A stretch of 64,000 nt of DNA from Atherix ibis (Eukaryota; Arthropoda; Insecta; Diptera; Athericidae). The stretch lies in assembly GCA_958298945.1 (NCBI GenBank), contig OY282610.1, positions 63,671,088-63,735,087 of the forward strand, written 5' to 3'. Below the pieces are notes generated by a model, which did no database searches, was not told the origin of the DNA, and worked only from the letters and a program-made list of their open reading frames with translations. Shown one piece after another: positions 35,275 through 46,643 of the stretch (the stretch's first letter is position 1; the number at the start of each line of letters is the position of its first letter). A program made the position numbers and the translations under genes.

Positions 35275-37900
35275 ATGCGATAAAGTTTCAACAACAATTT
35301 ATTTTAGTTGTTTCCTTAACACAGAGCAAGTTCTTTCCCCGAAACCCATAATTCCACTAAATAAAGGGACATCGTCAAATAACCGCCGATTTCTTTCAAT
35401 TTGACACCATTGCACCTCTTAGCTCTGGGGCTATAAGTAATAAGCCTCAGATGATTTCAGAGCTGAACGCCGAAATCTACGTATAATAAATGAGTAGCCC
35501 GCAATTATACCAAAAAAAGAAGGTTGAGACGTGCATCCTCTGTTGATGGAGCAGTCATGGTGAGTCATAGTGGTGGTATATTGTTTTTCATAAATAAATG
35601 CCACAAAATGAAAAACATGATAAAATTAAAATAAAACACATTTCAACAAAAAAAAATTGTTTTTCATTTAAAAAAAAAGTTTATTTGCTGTGTTATTGAA
35701 TAAGCCACTACCAAACATGATGTGTGGAGCATGGACGCCTATGCTTACTTGTAAGAAGAGTGAGAAAATGTCAAAAGCCATACTTCGTTAAAAAAAAAAT
35801 TATATCAAAAAGAGATTTTAGTAAAAAGAACTCTGCAAAGAGATTGATTGAAAAAATATCGAACAATTTTAATCTAATCCTTTCAAAGTGGAAGGAAAAT
35901 CCTTAAATGCTCCCGCGTTTGAGTGCAATGCCCTAATTTGCTTGAAGAGTATCGCAATTTTCTCTAAGTTGCGATACTCGTATAAAAAAATCGGACATAT
36001 TGAATAAATAAGGTAAATACGAGAAAATACAAAGAAAGAAAAAATGAAACGAAAAAAAGAAGAGAGAGAGAGATCTTCAAAGAAGAAAGAAAACTGCAAT
36101 ATTTTGTCGATCCTTGAAAAAGATTTATGCGATTATATGAGAAATCACATTAGAAATAGGATATCAGAATTTAAAGTAGTATAAATTACAGAACTATAAT
36201 ATGGTGTGCGCGCTATGGAAGCAGTGGAAGGAGGGGGGGGGGCGGGTTAGAAACTATCGCGCGGTGAATGCTTGCTCCCATTTCTCATAGACGGAAGTAA
36301 AAAAGAGGCTGTTTTTGGACAATAACCCCAAGTATGCGCACACGTAATTTCTGCGCATTCAGAAACGAATGTCTCTCTTTTATGAATTAATCTGCCCCCG
36401 TTTTCCATCAAGAAATAACCCTCCCTCCGGCCCTCAACTAACCCCTGTACCCCTCTATTATATTATTATGAATACTCTTTCCTGTTTTGTTCTCTTTTTT
36501 GTTAGTCTATTGCCTCCGTCTGTCGCTATTGTAATATCGGTGCATTAGGATTTGTGCGCACAACATGTAGCCTACAAACACTGTTGATTTCTCCCCGAAT
36601 ACATTGGCACTATACTGCCTATTAGTAGGGGGGAGGGAGGTCAGGTGGATGTGTATTTATGTGGAGTTCGTTGAACTTTTCCGCAGTTGCAATTTCAATA
36701 TCAGCTGTGCGGCCATCAACTCCCTTGCAGGAGTGGGAAGCACCAATGATTTGTAGTCATTTTAACAAGTGCTCCTGCTAGTGTGTGTGTGTGTACGATT
36801 TTGTTAGCAGGCAAATGACTTTCTAAGATTCGATGAAAATGTGCCGCTGAACTCTGAAAAGGATGTGAACTTTTTCCTTTCTATACATCGAACAGGGTTC
36901 TTTATTTTTTATATATTTGAAAAGTATGAAGGTAAGCTGGAAAAGTCAAAAGAAATCTTCAAAAGAAGAGCTATCGTTGTTGAATAATCAAGCAACAGTA
37001 ACCGTTGTCATTAAGTCAGCCACCCCATTCACCTATACACAAGAAAAAACTAACTTTCAATCGAAAACAGGAAGTAGGATTTGTTAAACGAAGGACGGTG
37101 ATTGAACTTTTCTGCTTTGTAAAATATTTCAAATCCTTGAATCTGAAGAGGAGTTTGATATTTGTAGACGGTTTTTGGATTACGATTATTTTTTATAGTA
37201 TTTGCCTTTCTTTAATTTTATTGCAAGATTTAAATATTGTTCAAATAAAGCTGAAGAGAATCACACCGCAATTGATGCTGCTGAAAGAGAATATATTTTT
37301 CCAAAAAATATGCAAATCTTCTTTCATTCAGACTTTCGAAAAGTATGTGTCACTTTCTTATTTAACTTTAGCTGTTGTTAGTTGGTGAGTTTTTTTCTTA
37401 ATTTTTTATTTTTAATTTGATTCAAATCATTAAGCACCACTATTCTGTGTAAAAATAAATTCACCCATAAAGAAAGGATCTTTGAATTATGGTAATTTTT
37501 TTTAAATTATAGTATTTTAATTTTTTTTTTATAGTAAATTAGTAAATTTTTTTTTTAAGTTGAATTGAATTTTTTCAAAGTGGAAGACCAAAGAGGTAAG
37601 TAATATTTTATAGGATCAAAGCGTCTTAAGTCTTGGATTCAAAGTCCTTCAGGTCGAGAGATGTTGAATTCAAATGGTTTGTTATGAAAGAGTTTTAGAG
37701 TTGAAGAGGCCATAATCTTAAGGTGAAATGACTTTGAGATTAAAAAAGGTTTTGTGGTTTTCGGTTCCAAATGGTTTTAATAATCAAAGGTTTAAGGGTG
37801 TCTAAGCTTCGGGAAAAAGCCTTAAAGCTGAATTATTTAAAAAAAAAAACAATATTTCTTTATTACCAAACGAGAATTTTTTATGAATAATTGAAGTTAG
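35275..37900. other. Host-like noncoding DNA, no gene accepted
   Basis: 35275-36180 is AT-rich with two GC-richer patches (35330-35480, 35700-35760). 36180-36900 is more balanced and holds a G-run (36231-36242), a GT microsatellite (36780-36794) and TCAGCTGTGCGG. A 127-codon frame (37005-37388) has one hydrophobic stretch but no domain, and its base composition equals that of its flanks. 37560-37830 shows loosely repeated TTTAAGG/TTCAAAG words. Confidence 0.4.
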
Positions 37901-37908
37901 CAGTAAAT

Positions 37909-37956
37909 CGGCATAACAAATATTCTAGATATTTCTCTAGAATATTTGTTATGCCG
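37909..37956. repeat. Perfect 21-bp hairpin, 6-nt loop
   Basis: The left arm CGGCATAACAAATATTCTAG plus A (37909-37929) is perfectly complementary to 37936-37956. The loop is TATTTC. No T-run follows, and this is not a bacterial-type terminator. Confidence 0.96.
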
Positions 37957-38190
37957 AAGACTCTGGCCTCGTATTATTAAAGGAAAACTTATGTGATTAT
38001 ATTTTGATGCATGCCGTAGAGACCTGCGTTATCTTAGGCAACGATTTTATGATTTGGGAACACACTTACTCAACGGATTTCTTTCAAATAATAATCAAAT
38101 TTAGATTATCAGATTTTTTTTCTTGAAATGCGAACACTAGGATACTATAGATATGTCCATATTCGTTCAGCTTGAGCTGATAATCCAGGT

Positions 38191-38234
38191 ATCTAAGTAG
38201 CTACTTTGATCCTCTTCAAAGTAGCTACTTAGAT
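38191..38234. repeat. Perfect 19-bp hairpin, 6-nt loop
   Basis: ATCTAAGTAGCTACTTTGA (38191-38209) pairs perfectly with 38216-38234. The loop is TCCTCT. It lies 235 bp from another perfect hairpin. Confidence 0.96.
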
Positions 38235-38579
38235 GTTTTTTTTAGACCCTCTTAAAAAATATTGTAGTTGATATTGTACACGCCTTTTTGTAGATGTTAC
38301 CGGGCTCAATTTTTGTCCACATTATTATTAGATAATGGAACCTACTAAAGACTTTTTTTCTAAGAATCAAATTATGTTTGCTAATTTAAGTAATCTTTTA
38401 CATTTTAATAACATTTCAACTACAGTCAATCCTAATCAATATTGGTCGAAAAACCATCTCACATAGCCCGAATTAGAATTATTTATTGTATAATAAATCT
38501 TTTTGCTTTACTAACTATCCTTTCCATAATTTAGTTAAAACTATTATGGCTACTATCAATTCGAAAAGAGCCTAAGCCT

Positions 38580-38790
38580 TTCACTTTCTCTCTCCGCTTT
38601 CAAACTTGCCTTCCACATCTAGATTGGAAGCCCTGATTGGAAGTGGTATTGAGAATATCAAAAAGGTTTAATAAGACTTTCACCGATCCGTCTATCTACC
38701 GACAACTTTTCTTCGAACCCAAATCTACGATCTTTATTGTAGGATCTTTTCGTACAGAATATTCTGTTTATTTAACGTGTTATACCGATC
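38580..38790 (+). pseudogene. LINE fragment homologous to 5940-6065
   Basis: The stretch with CCACATCTAGATTGGAAGCC and GATCCGTCTATCTACCGACA matches the part of the LINE just upstream of the RNase H domain at 5940-6065. No open frame survives. Confidence 0.6.
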
Positions 38791-39240
38791 GTTAGACATG
38801 AAAACACGAGTCGCAACGACCATAAGGATTGATATACGCCCAATCAGCGCACTACCATAAATAATAGTTCACAGTCAGTAATCAGCTACAAGCTGACTAC
38901 TCCAACTGTTGGCGGCGAGGACTACCTAAACCCCTACTGTCATCAGCAGTGACAGCGCCCGAGATAATTGCCAGTTATCTCCCGCCTGCGATCCGCAGAC
39001 CGTACCCGCGATATAGGTGTCAACCACAGCCACCACGTAAATTTCGAAGAACCTCACCAATAATCGAGTACACAAACAGGTACGACACCACTCACATTAG
39101 CATATACAAGGAAATACAATACTATAAAAGCATTATGCATGAAAGCTATGCAAAGCTTGAAAGATCTATTAAATATAGAATTTCGTTCGGTGGAGCGTCT
39201 CGGTTCCCGTGATACCTATTTTTTTAATAAGAGTACTTTA
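38790..39240 (+). mobile_element. Dispersed repeat, copy 1 (homologous to 51720-52035)
   Basis: Shared landmarks with 51720-52035 are CACGAGTCGC, CTGTCATCAGCAGTGACAGC (CTGTCATAAGCAGTTACAGC there), GCGATCCGCAGACC and a CCCGTG.TACC ending. GC-rich for this window. An 87-codon frame (38949-39212) begins at the CAGTGACAGC block, is rich in Arg and Pro and has no known domain. The second copy has no matching frame. The element class is unknown; it may be the 5' part of the adjacent LINE or a separate retroelement. Confidence 0.6.
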
Positions 39241-39479
39241 GGCCTATACCCCGCTCTGTGAGCAGTGGCCAGCAACCTTGTAAATTCCTGTCCTTTTTCC
39301 TCTTCCTTTCCTTCTCTACTTCCTCCAATTCTTTTCTCATCATTTTTGTCCATGTAGGGTTTACTATCAATTTTAATATCACATTTGCCACGTATCTATT
39401 TTTGACCCTTGTTAGCTATTTTACCTTTTTATGCCATCATTGGGATGAGAAGCTAGTATATACTTAACATCCCGCCGCC

Positions 39480-40190
39480 GAGGTGGAGATCTTTCCGTAC
39501 AGTGCGTTTCTGTACTATAGAGACCTGTTGGCAATAAAAAAATTAACGCTTCAATCGACGCAGTATCATCAACTTTACTGAGAGCTAAGCTACCCTCAAT
39601 GCTATTAGTAGCCCATTGAATGATCCTGTTCTCAACGAGATTCGACATAGCCTACTCAACAATGGCAGTGTCGAATTACGTTGGATGCCGTGGCATGAGA
39701 AAAATAATAATCGGCTTGATGGCAGTCTACTTGACATAAAGTAATCCCATGGGGAGTAATATTTTTAAAAAGAAAAGGGAGGTGGGCTTTAGTGGGTAAA
39801 ATTTCCAACGGTTAAAAAAAACTGCATCAATAATGAGACCATTTTAGGACCACCTAACTGGCCAACTACCAACAAGCCCGTCAACCTAAAATCCTTGCCA
39901 ATATTCTGGGCAAAAAAACTCGGATAGGCTACACTACTCTTATCCCCAATCATCAGTTTAGAAACCACAAACGTTTTATCTGCCAATCGTGTCAGCAAAC
40001 TAGGAACTTCTTTCCGAGCAGGGTTCCTCCCATTATAAAGCTCCTGCATCCAAAAATTTCATTTCCATGTCTGATCTAACATACTAACATGCTCCACAAA
40101 ATTTCGACTAACTATATTTAACTATTCTATCCCACTAAAAATAGAACAGCTTCGTTTAGAAATGAAGGTGCTATGAGAATGGCTTCAAGC
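39480..40190 (+). pseudogene. LINE RNase H end and 3' tail
   Basis: LLNNGSVELRWMPWHEK can be read around 39645-39705, matching the RNase H C-terminal block (usually V.LRWVPGHSG). It is followed by WPTTNKP-type sequence (39855 onward) and the tail shared with 12121-12480. The Gly of VPGH is replaced and the Asp-bearing helix is unreadable. This is the most complete tail copy of the family here. Confidence 0.68.
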
Positions 40191-41080
40191 ACTTAAAAAA
40201 TTCATAACAAACATTTTTTTCATCCAATATTTTAGAGAAATTTCATCCATTTTTTACGGGCTTGATTTCCTATAGGAAATTTTTTTCCCGATCGTTGATG
40301 CGTTATTTACTCCTTTTCAAATTATTGACGAAAGTTAAATGAACGATTATGTTCAGAAAGAAAGTTTATCAATAAATAGTTAATTTTTGGGAATTTTCTT
40401 TTAATAATAACACCTTAGAATAGGGGAGGGGAGGGGAAGGGTAGGGAATATATAAGCATAATAGAGAAGAAATTTTATTTAAGTAAAGCGACGAGAAATT
40501 ACTAATGACAATACAGTTCGAAAAAGAAAGAAATATTGTAGAAAGAAATAGAAAAAAACATACTTGAATAATGATTATTTTTGGTATCATTAGTATTGTG
40601 TGTATATGTGTGTGCGCTGTTTGTATAGATAATCAATAGGAAATTTTTGTTTGTGTAAAATTATGAGAGCTTCTTCTATCGACGGTATTTACCCGAATGA
40701 CCGGTAATGGGAACGCGAAAAGGAACTGAGTTTATATTAATATATGTTCCATAGCAAAGAGAGGGTTAAATTTGAGTGAATGTTAGAAAAGAAAGTGGAG
40801 AAAGTCATTCTAGGATCGATTCTGCAATTATTATATCTGACATTTACGGGATCAAACTATTACTAAAAATAAAGATGTAACACAAATTAACTTATAGTAA
40901 GTGATTAAAATATACTTCAGGGATGATAAGAACCATAAAAAGTGATTTGCAAATCAGAAGAAAATAAGTTGTCATTTAAAAAAAAAAAGAAAATTCCAAA
41001 AAAAATTTAATTAAAATTTGTTTAGCGAAATTTATTGCGTCACAATTTAATTGCAATTTTTTTGTTCCTTCTTTTTTTAT
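40191..41080. other. Unique AT-rich DNA
   Basis: No gene seen. It contains a G-rich tract (40423-40446) and the locus (40460-40556) that was copied into a mariner at 45269-45351. Confidence 0.5.
40423..40446 (+). other. G-quadruplex-capable tract
   Basis: Five runs of three or four G separated by one or two bases (GGGGAGGGGAGGGG, then AAGGGTAGGG), which fits the usual quadruplex pattern. Confidence 0.7.
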
Positions 41081-41084
41081 TTGC

Positions 41085-42860
41085 AACTACAATTTTATTG
41101 TAAGAAGCAGATTTACATAACATTTTAGTTTACACTCTTGTGCATCATGAAGTGAGAGCAAACACCCATCGGCATGGAAGTTAAATTCCTCTAGAAAATC
41201 TCTAGGCCATTGTCTCTTAAGTCTCCGATGAGTGTTTCCGGTGAGGGCAGTATAGGGCAATTCTCTCACAACTGGATTATGATGATAAACGGGAGTGCAA
41301 TTTTTCATAGCCGGAAATGCACAGGTCCTGAACAAAGGAAATATTTAGATCACGATGTACTCGTATTACGTTGTTACGAACATAAAAGGAATTGGAACAT
41401 TTCGTTGAACTCCAAAGTTCAATTCCATATGTCCAAATAGGTTTTATAATTGTATTGTAGATTAGAAGTTTTCTTTTGATTGTTTTAGTTTCGAGCGTTT
41501 GTCCAGTAGTCTACGAAGTTGTAGGTAACGTCTAGTGGCTTCAAATTTTTTCAGGTCTAGTATGAGGGTTTATGTTAATATCTTGTCCAGGTAAAGTACC
41601 AAATTAAGTACTTTATCGTATTGTGGAATCATGTTGCTATTAAGGTATAAAGGGTGTAGGTTATCCTTGACAAAGTGCGAAAGTAATGTGAGTGAGCATT
41701 CTTCCGTTCATTTACCCTCACTCTCCATCTCTTAAACCAGGATTAAAGATTGTCGATATGGGATTGTAAATTGTTGGAAGCTGCTATATCAGGATTTGTA
41801 TGGGTAGGAAGTATGACCATACATCTGCATAAGGAGCAATTTCATGGGTATAAATATAAAATCCTAGTATTAGGATCAGACTGATTGTCATGGGTATAAA
41901 TATAAAATGGGATCAAGGATACTGCCGTGTGGGACTCCGGCTAGAATAGGATATATTTCCGAGTATTCTGAGTTAATTGCAACTTGGAAATGATGTTGGA
42001 AGAGATATGAATTTATGATAAGGTATTATGTTGAAGGAAGAAAGCTCTTAATTTTCCAGAGGAGTCCAGGATGCCACATACCAATTGCTTTTGAAACGCC
42101 GTCGACTGTAAATAGGGAAGGTAACAGGGGAGCTTTGTAATGAGAGGATTTTAGAGGTAAGAGGTTAGTCGGGAATGAAACTTGCTATAACGAGAGAGAC
42201 GCACAAATCATGAACGAAAGGAACATTTAGGTCACGGTGAATAACTTTGTTACGAACATAGAACGGGGTATCAACGATCGTTTGGAGGATTTTGGATTGA
42301 ACGGATTGGGTACGATAGGAATTGGAAGCCTCAGCTCATATCGTCATCCAGATCGGTTTTAAAATCGTGTTCTAAATTGGGAAATATCTAAAAATACTCC
42401 TAGGCAAAATACTCTCTCCTCTCAACGGAGGATGCAATATGATCAACAATGCGATGGTATTACTGGATAGTAGTGGAGTGTTCAGATCAGAATCCAAATT
42501 GGTGATCAGAAATAATTTTTTCATTAACTAGGACTGGGCAGAGTCGTTTTAATAGGAGTTTTTCAAATATCTTACCAAGGACTGATAGGTCTATAGGAGG
42601 AAGGATACGGGATTAACGGGTTTATTTGGTTTTGGAATCATTTTAATGACAGAAAATTTTCAGAGTAAAGGAAAATAGGTTGTGCGCAGGATACTATTAA
42701 AAATGTATGTAATTAAAACTAAAACCTTTTGGGAAAATTTGCTTCAGAATAGGAGCTGTTATTAGATCATAACCAAGAGCTTTTTTTATTGGGAAGGTGC
42801 ATAATAGTTGCTTTTATTTCCAACGGCTTAACATGTTTGGGAGGAAGACTCATAGGGACT
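41085..42860 (-). pseudogene. Jockey-clade LINE on the minus strand, copy 1
   Basis: Reading the minus strand from 42860 down gives LSVLGKIFEKLLLKRL and ISDHQFGF (palm entry), then VPHGSILDPILY, a damaged catalytic box, ILPTHTNPD and SWFKRWRVRVNE, and at the end TGNTHRRLKRQWPRDFLEEF (41170-41245). This is the order of jockey/BS-type reverse transcriptases. The catalytic box is damaged, and a local duplication of a 'CATGGGTATAAATATAAAAT' segment (41839, 41889) interrupts the QGS/ADD region. Homologous throughout to 60796-62550. Broken by stops; no endonuclease seen. Confidence 0.82.
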
Positions 42861-42869
42861 GAGAATTAA

Positions 42870-43100
42870 TTGTAATTTGAAAAATGTTTTTACAAAAATA
42901 TTCGGTATTACAAGAGTTTTTTGAAATTGTCCAAATTCCGAATTGTTGTTAACTAATACATGATATCCTTATATGATAAGAAAAATACGGAGCTCCCCTT
43001 TTACTTTAATAACACTAGAGGACTCGTACTATGCCATAGTATATAGTACACAATAACCACGTATTGATTCATATCCAAAGAGAATAAAATTTGGGAAATA
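42870..43100. other. AT-rich sequence
   Basis: Nothing recognised. Confidence 0.4.
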
Positions 43101-43102
43101 CC

Positions 43103-43250
43103 AAAATTGGCGAATTACCCCCGAATTATATTTCAATTTCAACTGTCAGACAACAATCCTGCCACATAAGAAAATATCGGGGAATACCCGCCTGCTTTTT
43201 TGTCTGACAGTTGAAATTTTATTGTAATTCGGGGGAATTTCGCCAATTTT
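43103..43250. mobile_element. MITE-like foldback, 148 bp
   Basis: Arms of about 50 bp (43103-43152 and 43201-43250) are inverted repeats with few mismatches. They begin AAAATTGGCGAATTACCCCC and end at AACTGTCAGACA. The 48-bp centre is unrelated and noncoding. The shape fits a miniature inverted-repeat element, but I do not recognise the family and no clear target duplication is visible. Confidence 0.7.
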
Positions 43251-43259
43251 TGACTGCAT

Positions 43260-44360
43260 TTGCAACTGCAGTTTGAAGTTACCATCGGAATTGTGGTCCC
43301 TCGATAATTTTTTATTTCGGCTATGTGGATTTTCGTATATGGGCTTTAAAAAAAAACTATTAACGTTGAAGGATTATGTTTTTTTTTAAATATCCATAAA
43401 ATTTGTTTTTGATCTCAAAAGAATATTATCAGGACTTTAAAGTTGATTGCTTTTATTCTATTAGTACGTCCAAAAATTTATTACAAATGAAAAGAGGGAA
43501 TTACCGGACTTACCTGAATGCCATAATAGATGTTAGATTTTCTTATTCAATAATATTTTAGTAATGCCTTCTCATTAAACTCTTGCTACCTTAACGATTC
43601 CACATTTCCAGATTAATCTAATTTTAGATCGCACCTTCTAATAGTAAATGTCTGGTCTGTGCTGCCAATTGGAAATTCAATTTTGCTCGAAAAATTTTAT
43701 TTAAATAATTCACATCCATTATGAAAATAGTCGATCTGTTCAACCGTGTCATCCGTGAAGTAGTGTCACAGAATTATTGCAAAAAATGTGTTGCCGAATT
43801 TGCGTATTGATGCCGGAAGAGCAGCAGAAGGTCTTTCTATTATGAACATTTTGGTTGATTTTGATCCGATCAAGGAACACCAACGAGGGCAAGTCGCTAT
43901 AGGTGGTGGTAGACAATCTAAAAATAGCCATTAAGCTTAGAATATGCTAGTAGATAGTACTGCTAACCAACAAATGTGGTAGCTTCAGTATCACTTCAAG
44001 TGATTGGGATTATTGAAGATGATACGAATACCCTAAGGTTACATCTAGAGGAGGTATAAACTGCAGCGCATGTTTGGGTCTTCTCAACAGAAGGAGAAAA
44101 GTCATTGAACATCTACTAACGAGGATAAAATTCCCATCTGAATAATAATCTGGGTAGGAGTGATGAAAAGGAATCCTGAAAAGGTAGGTGGTGGTATGTT
44201 TTGAAATATCTTCAATCCGTAAGATATAAAATAACCTTAGGAATTCTTCAATTTGGGTTGAGATTGGGTAACTGAACTGAGCCTCCTAAGCATATCTGTA
44301 GGATTTGTACACATCTAACGGCATTTGGTATTGTTTTAGTTTAATTGATTGGGCTTACTT
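43260..44360. other. No gene accepted
   Basis: 43720-44360 is less AT-rich with short frames on the minus strand (43749-43931). No motif recognised. Confidence 0.4.
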
Positions 44361-44363
44361 CAT

Positions 44364-44435
44364 ACCATGGAAAACTGCGCCAAAATATTATAGAAGATAA
44401 TTCTTCTATAATATTTTGGGGCAGTTTTCCATGGT
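44364..44435. repeat. 33-bp hairpin, one mismatch, 6-nt loop
   Basis: The left arm 44364-44396 starts ACCATGGAAAACTGCGCC and pairs with 44403-44435; the only mismatch is at the GCGCC/GGGGC position. The loop is ATAATT. A transcript would fold into a precursor-sized stem. Confidence 0.95.
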
Positions 44436-44920
44436 CTTTGAACCAATGATTTGGACATTTTTTGTAAAACCATTTTTTTTTCCATTTGATATAATTTTTG
44501 CCGAGTATTTATTTACTAAATATTTTTCTTACTTAATTTTACCTTATTTTTTTCCAGTTTTTGTTGGCAAAAAATTGTTGAGTTGTTAAATTTTATTAAA
44601 TGCTTTATAATTGGTTACGATTGCTTTTAGGAATATGATTGAACAGTAATTTGATTTTAGACATATTATTTAGAGAGCCCAAAATTGAATTAACAAAATC
44701 ACAGAAACATTGTAACTAACAATTAATATTAATTTATATATAAAGGGTTGTTCGGAAAGTAATTTCCCAACAGGTGACTTAACTGTATTTTTTCACAGCC
44801 AACTTCACACTTAAGCCGTCTAATCATATGTATTTTGACAGTTGACATAGCAACGCTTCCTATGTGAAAATTGATTCGATTGATTCTGCACAGCAGTTTT
44901 TCGTTGATACCCTTTTAAAT

Positions 44921-45987
44921 ATGGAGCATTTTCGGAATATTTTACTTGTTTACTATAGAAAAGATAAGAATGCCGTTCATGCAAGAAAAAAATTATCCAA
45001 TATGTTAAGTGAGCGCCAGTGCCAAAACTGGTTTGCAAAATTTCGATCCGGCAATTTTAATCTCAAAGATGCGCCACGTTCTGGAAGGCCAGTTGAAGCT
45101 GATGAAGACACAATAAAGTTATTAATTGATGCAAACCGGCGAATAATAACTCGTGAGATGACTGAGAGATTAAAGTTATCGAATACAACCGTTCATAATC
45201 ATTCGAAACGGATAAGTTTAATCTCAAAGCTCCAAATATGGGTTCCTTATCTTTTTACGGAAAAAAATAATAGAGAAGATACTTTATTTAAGTAAAGCAA
45301 CAAGAAATTACTAATGACAATACAGTTCGAAAAAGAAAGAAATAGAAAAAAATGGGTTCCTCATCTGCTTACGGAAAAAAATTTGTGCCGTCGAATTGAC
45401 GTTTGTGATTTTCTTCTCAAACGCCCAGAAAATGATCCATTTTTGAAGCATATCATCACTGGGGATGAGAAATGGGGTGAACCGGCCCAAAGCACTTCGA
45501 ACGCCAATATTCATTAAAAAAGGTTATGCTATCTCTTTGGTGGGATTTCAAAGGAATCGTTTATTTTGAGCTTCTAGCGTGCAACACAATGATCAATTAT
45601 GAAGTGTACTGTCATCAGTTGGATAAATTGAATGATTCACTTAAAGAAAAAAGGCTAGAATTGGTCAATAGGAAAGGTATAGTGTTCCAACAGGATAATG
45701 AGAAACCACATACAAGGTTGACCACTCGGCAAAAGCTTTTAGAGCTTAGATGGAATATACTGCCCCACTCACCATACTCTCCAGACCTAGCACCTTCCGA
45801 TTATCATTTGTTCCGCTCTCTCCAAAAATTTTTAGACGGTAAAAAGTTTCATTCAAATGAGGAGGGCAAAAATCACTTGGATCAGTTTTCTGCCAGCAAA
45901 GAACAAACATTTTATATGCGTGAAATCATTCTACTGCCAGAAAGATGGCAAAGGGTATTTGGATCATACTGGACAATATTTAATTGA
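44921..45987 (+). pseudogene. mariner transposase, copy c, broken
   Basis: From the start codon at 44921 the frame reads through the helix-turn-helix region: SERQCQNWFAKFRSGNFNLK, then RSGRPVEADEDTIKLLIDAN. It is diverted by the insert at 45269. The reading resumes with WVPHLLTEKN and PENDPFLKHIITGDEKW (first catalytic Asp). A deletion then removes about 16 codons after GDEKW. The last frame (45526-45987) holds GIVFQQDNEKPH and YSPDLAPSDYHLF, the second and third Asp 34 residues apart. Length would be about 345 residues if whole, the usual size. All three catalytic Asp survive, but the insert and the deletion break it. Confidence 0.9.
45269..45351 (+). other. Foreign insert inside mariner copy c
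   Basis: The insert matches 40460-40556, with about 15 bp missing between GAAAGAAAT repeats. It lies between two 31-bp copies of mariner sequence (45238-45268 and 45352-45382, three mismatches) that begin ATGGGTTCCT. It ends in an A-rich run before the second copy. Confidence 0.88.
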
Positions 45988-46069
45988 ATAAAATATTAAT
46001 TCACTATAAAAAAATCGTCTTTCATTTTTATAAAAAAAACGAAATTACTTTCTGAACAACCCAATAGTT

Positions 46070-46640
46070 ACTTAGCACGAAGATTTCTAATATTTGATAT
46101 TTGAAAATAGTTTTCTTTTTTAAGGAAGAACTACAATTTAATCAAATAAAACAGACAATATGGAAAATTTAAATCGAGTTTCATAAAAAAAACGTCGTCT
46201 CCCCAAAGCTTGATCAAAACCAGAGAAAATTTAGTATTTTTAACAGCTAAAGGTTCTCAAAGAGCAAGTAAAATTAATTTTCAGCAAACAAATATTTTAA
46301 TATTTATACAATAAATAATTCAATTGGCCATTAAAAAAACTCCAAGATTACGAAATTCCAAGCTAATGAGGGACAAAGTATACTCTTGCTATAAACTATC
46401 CATCTTCTTGTTCCTTAGGGCTATTCAATGGCAAATGTATAACCTGGAATCAGCACACGCAACTTTAAAGCCTGCATTATTAATCAAAAATACAGCAAAT
46501 TCCCAATACTGTTAGACGGACGATCTAAGCAATTAATAAACAACACATTGCCAAAGCCCAACATGGACTTACCAACTTGAACTTCGTCCACATGAATCTT
46601 TTCAATTTCTGTCGAATCCAAAAGAAGTTCCTTCGTAAAA
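46070..46640. other. AT-rich sequence
   Basis: Short overlapping frames on both strands; nothing recognised. Confidence 0.4.
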
Positions 46641-46643
46641 TAT

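Larger units (their letters stand above)
44743..46064 (+). mobile_element. mariner (family 'TTGGGTTGTTCGG'), copy c
   Basis: TA flanks at 44741-44742 and 46065-46066. The 5' end is AAGGGTTGTTCGGAAAGT and the 3' end is the complement of TTGGGTTGTTCAGAAAGT. At 1,322 bp it is longer than copy a because an 83-bp foreign insert (45269-45351) sits inside the coding region between 31-bp direct repeats. It has the longest readable transposase frames of the family in this window. Confidence 0.93.

Noticed and set aside
37005..37388. 127-codon plus-strand open frame with one hydrophobic stretch, ending beside a GTGAGT
   Set aside because: Composition equals the flanks, and the hydrophobic stretch is T-rich codons. 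The donor-like site overlaps the stop codon, so it does not extend the frame.
37909..37956. Transcription terminator
   Set aside because: Hairpin termination of this type is bacterial, no T-run follows, and the window is eukaryotic.
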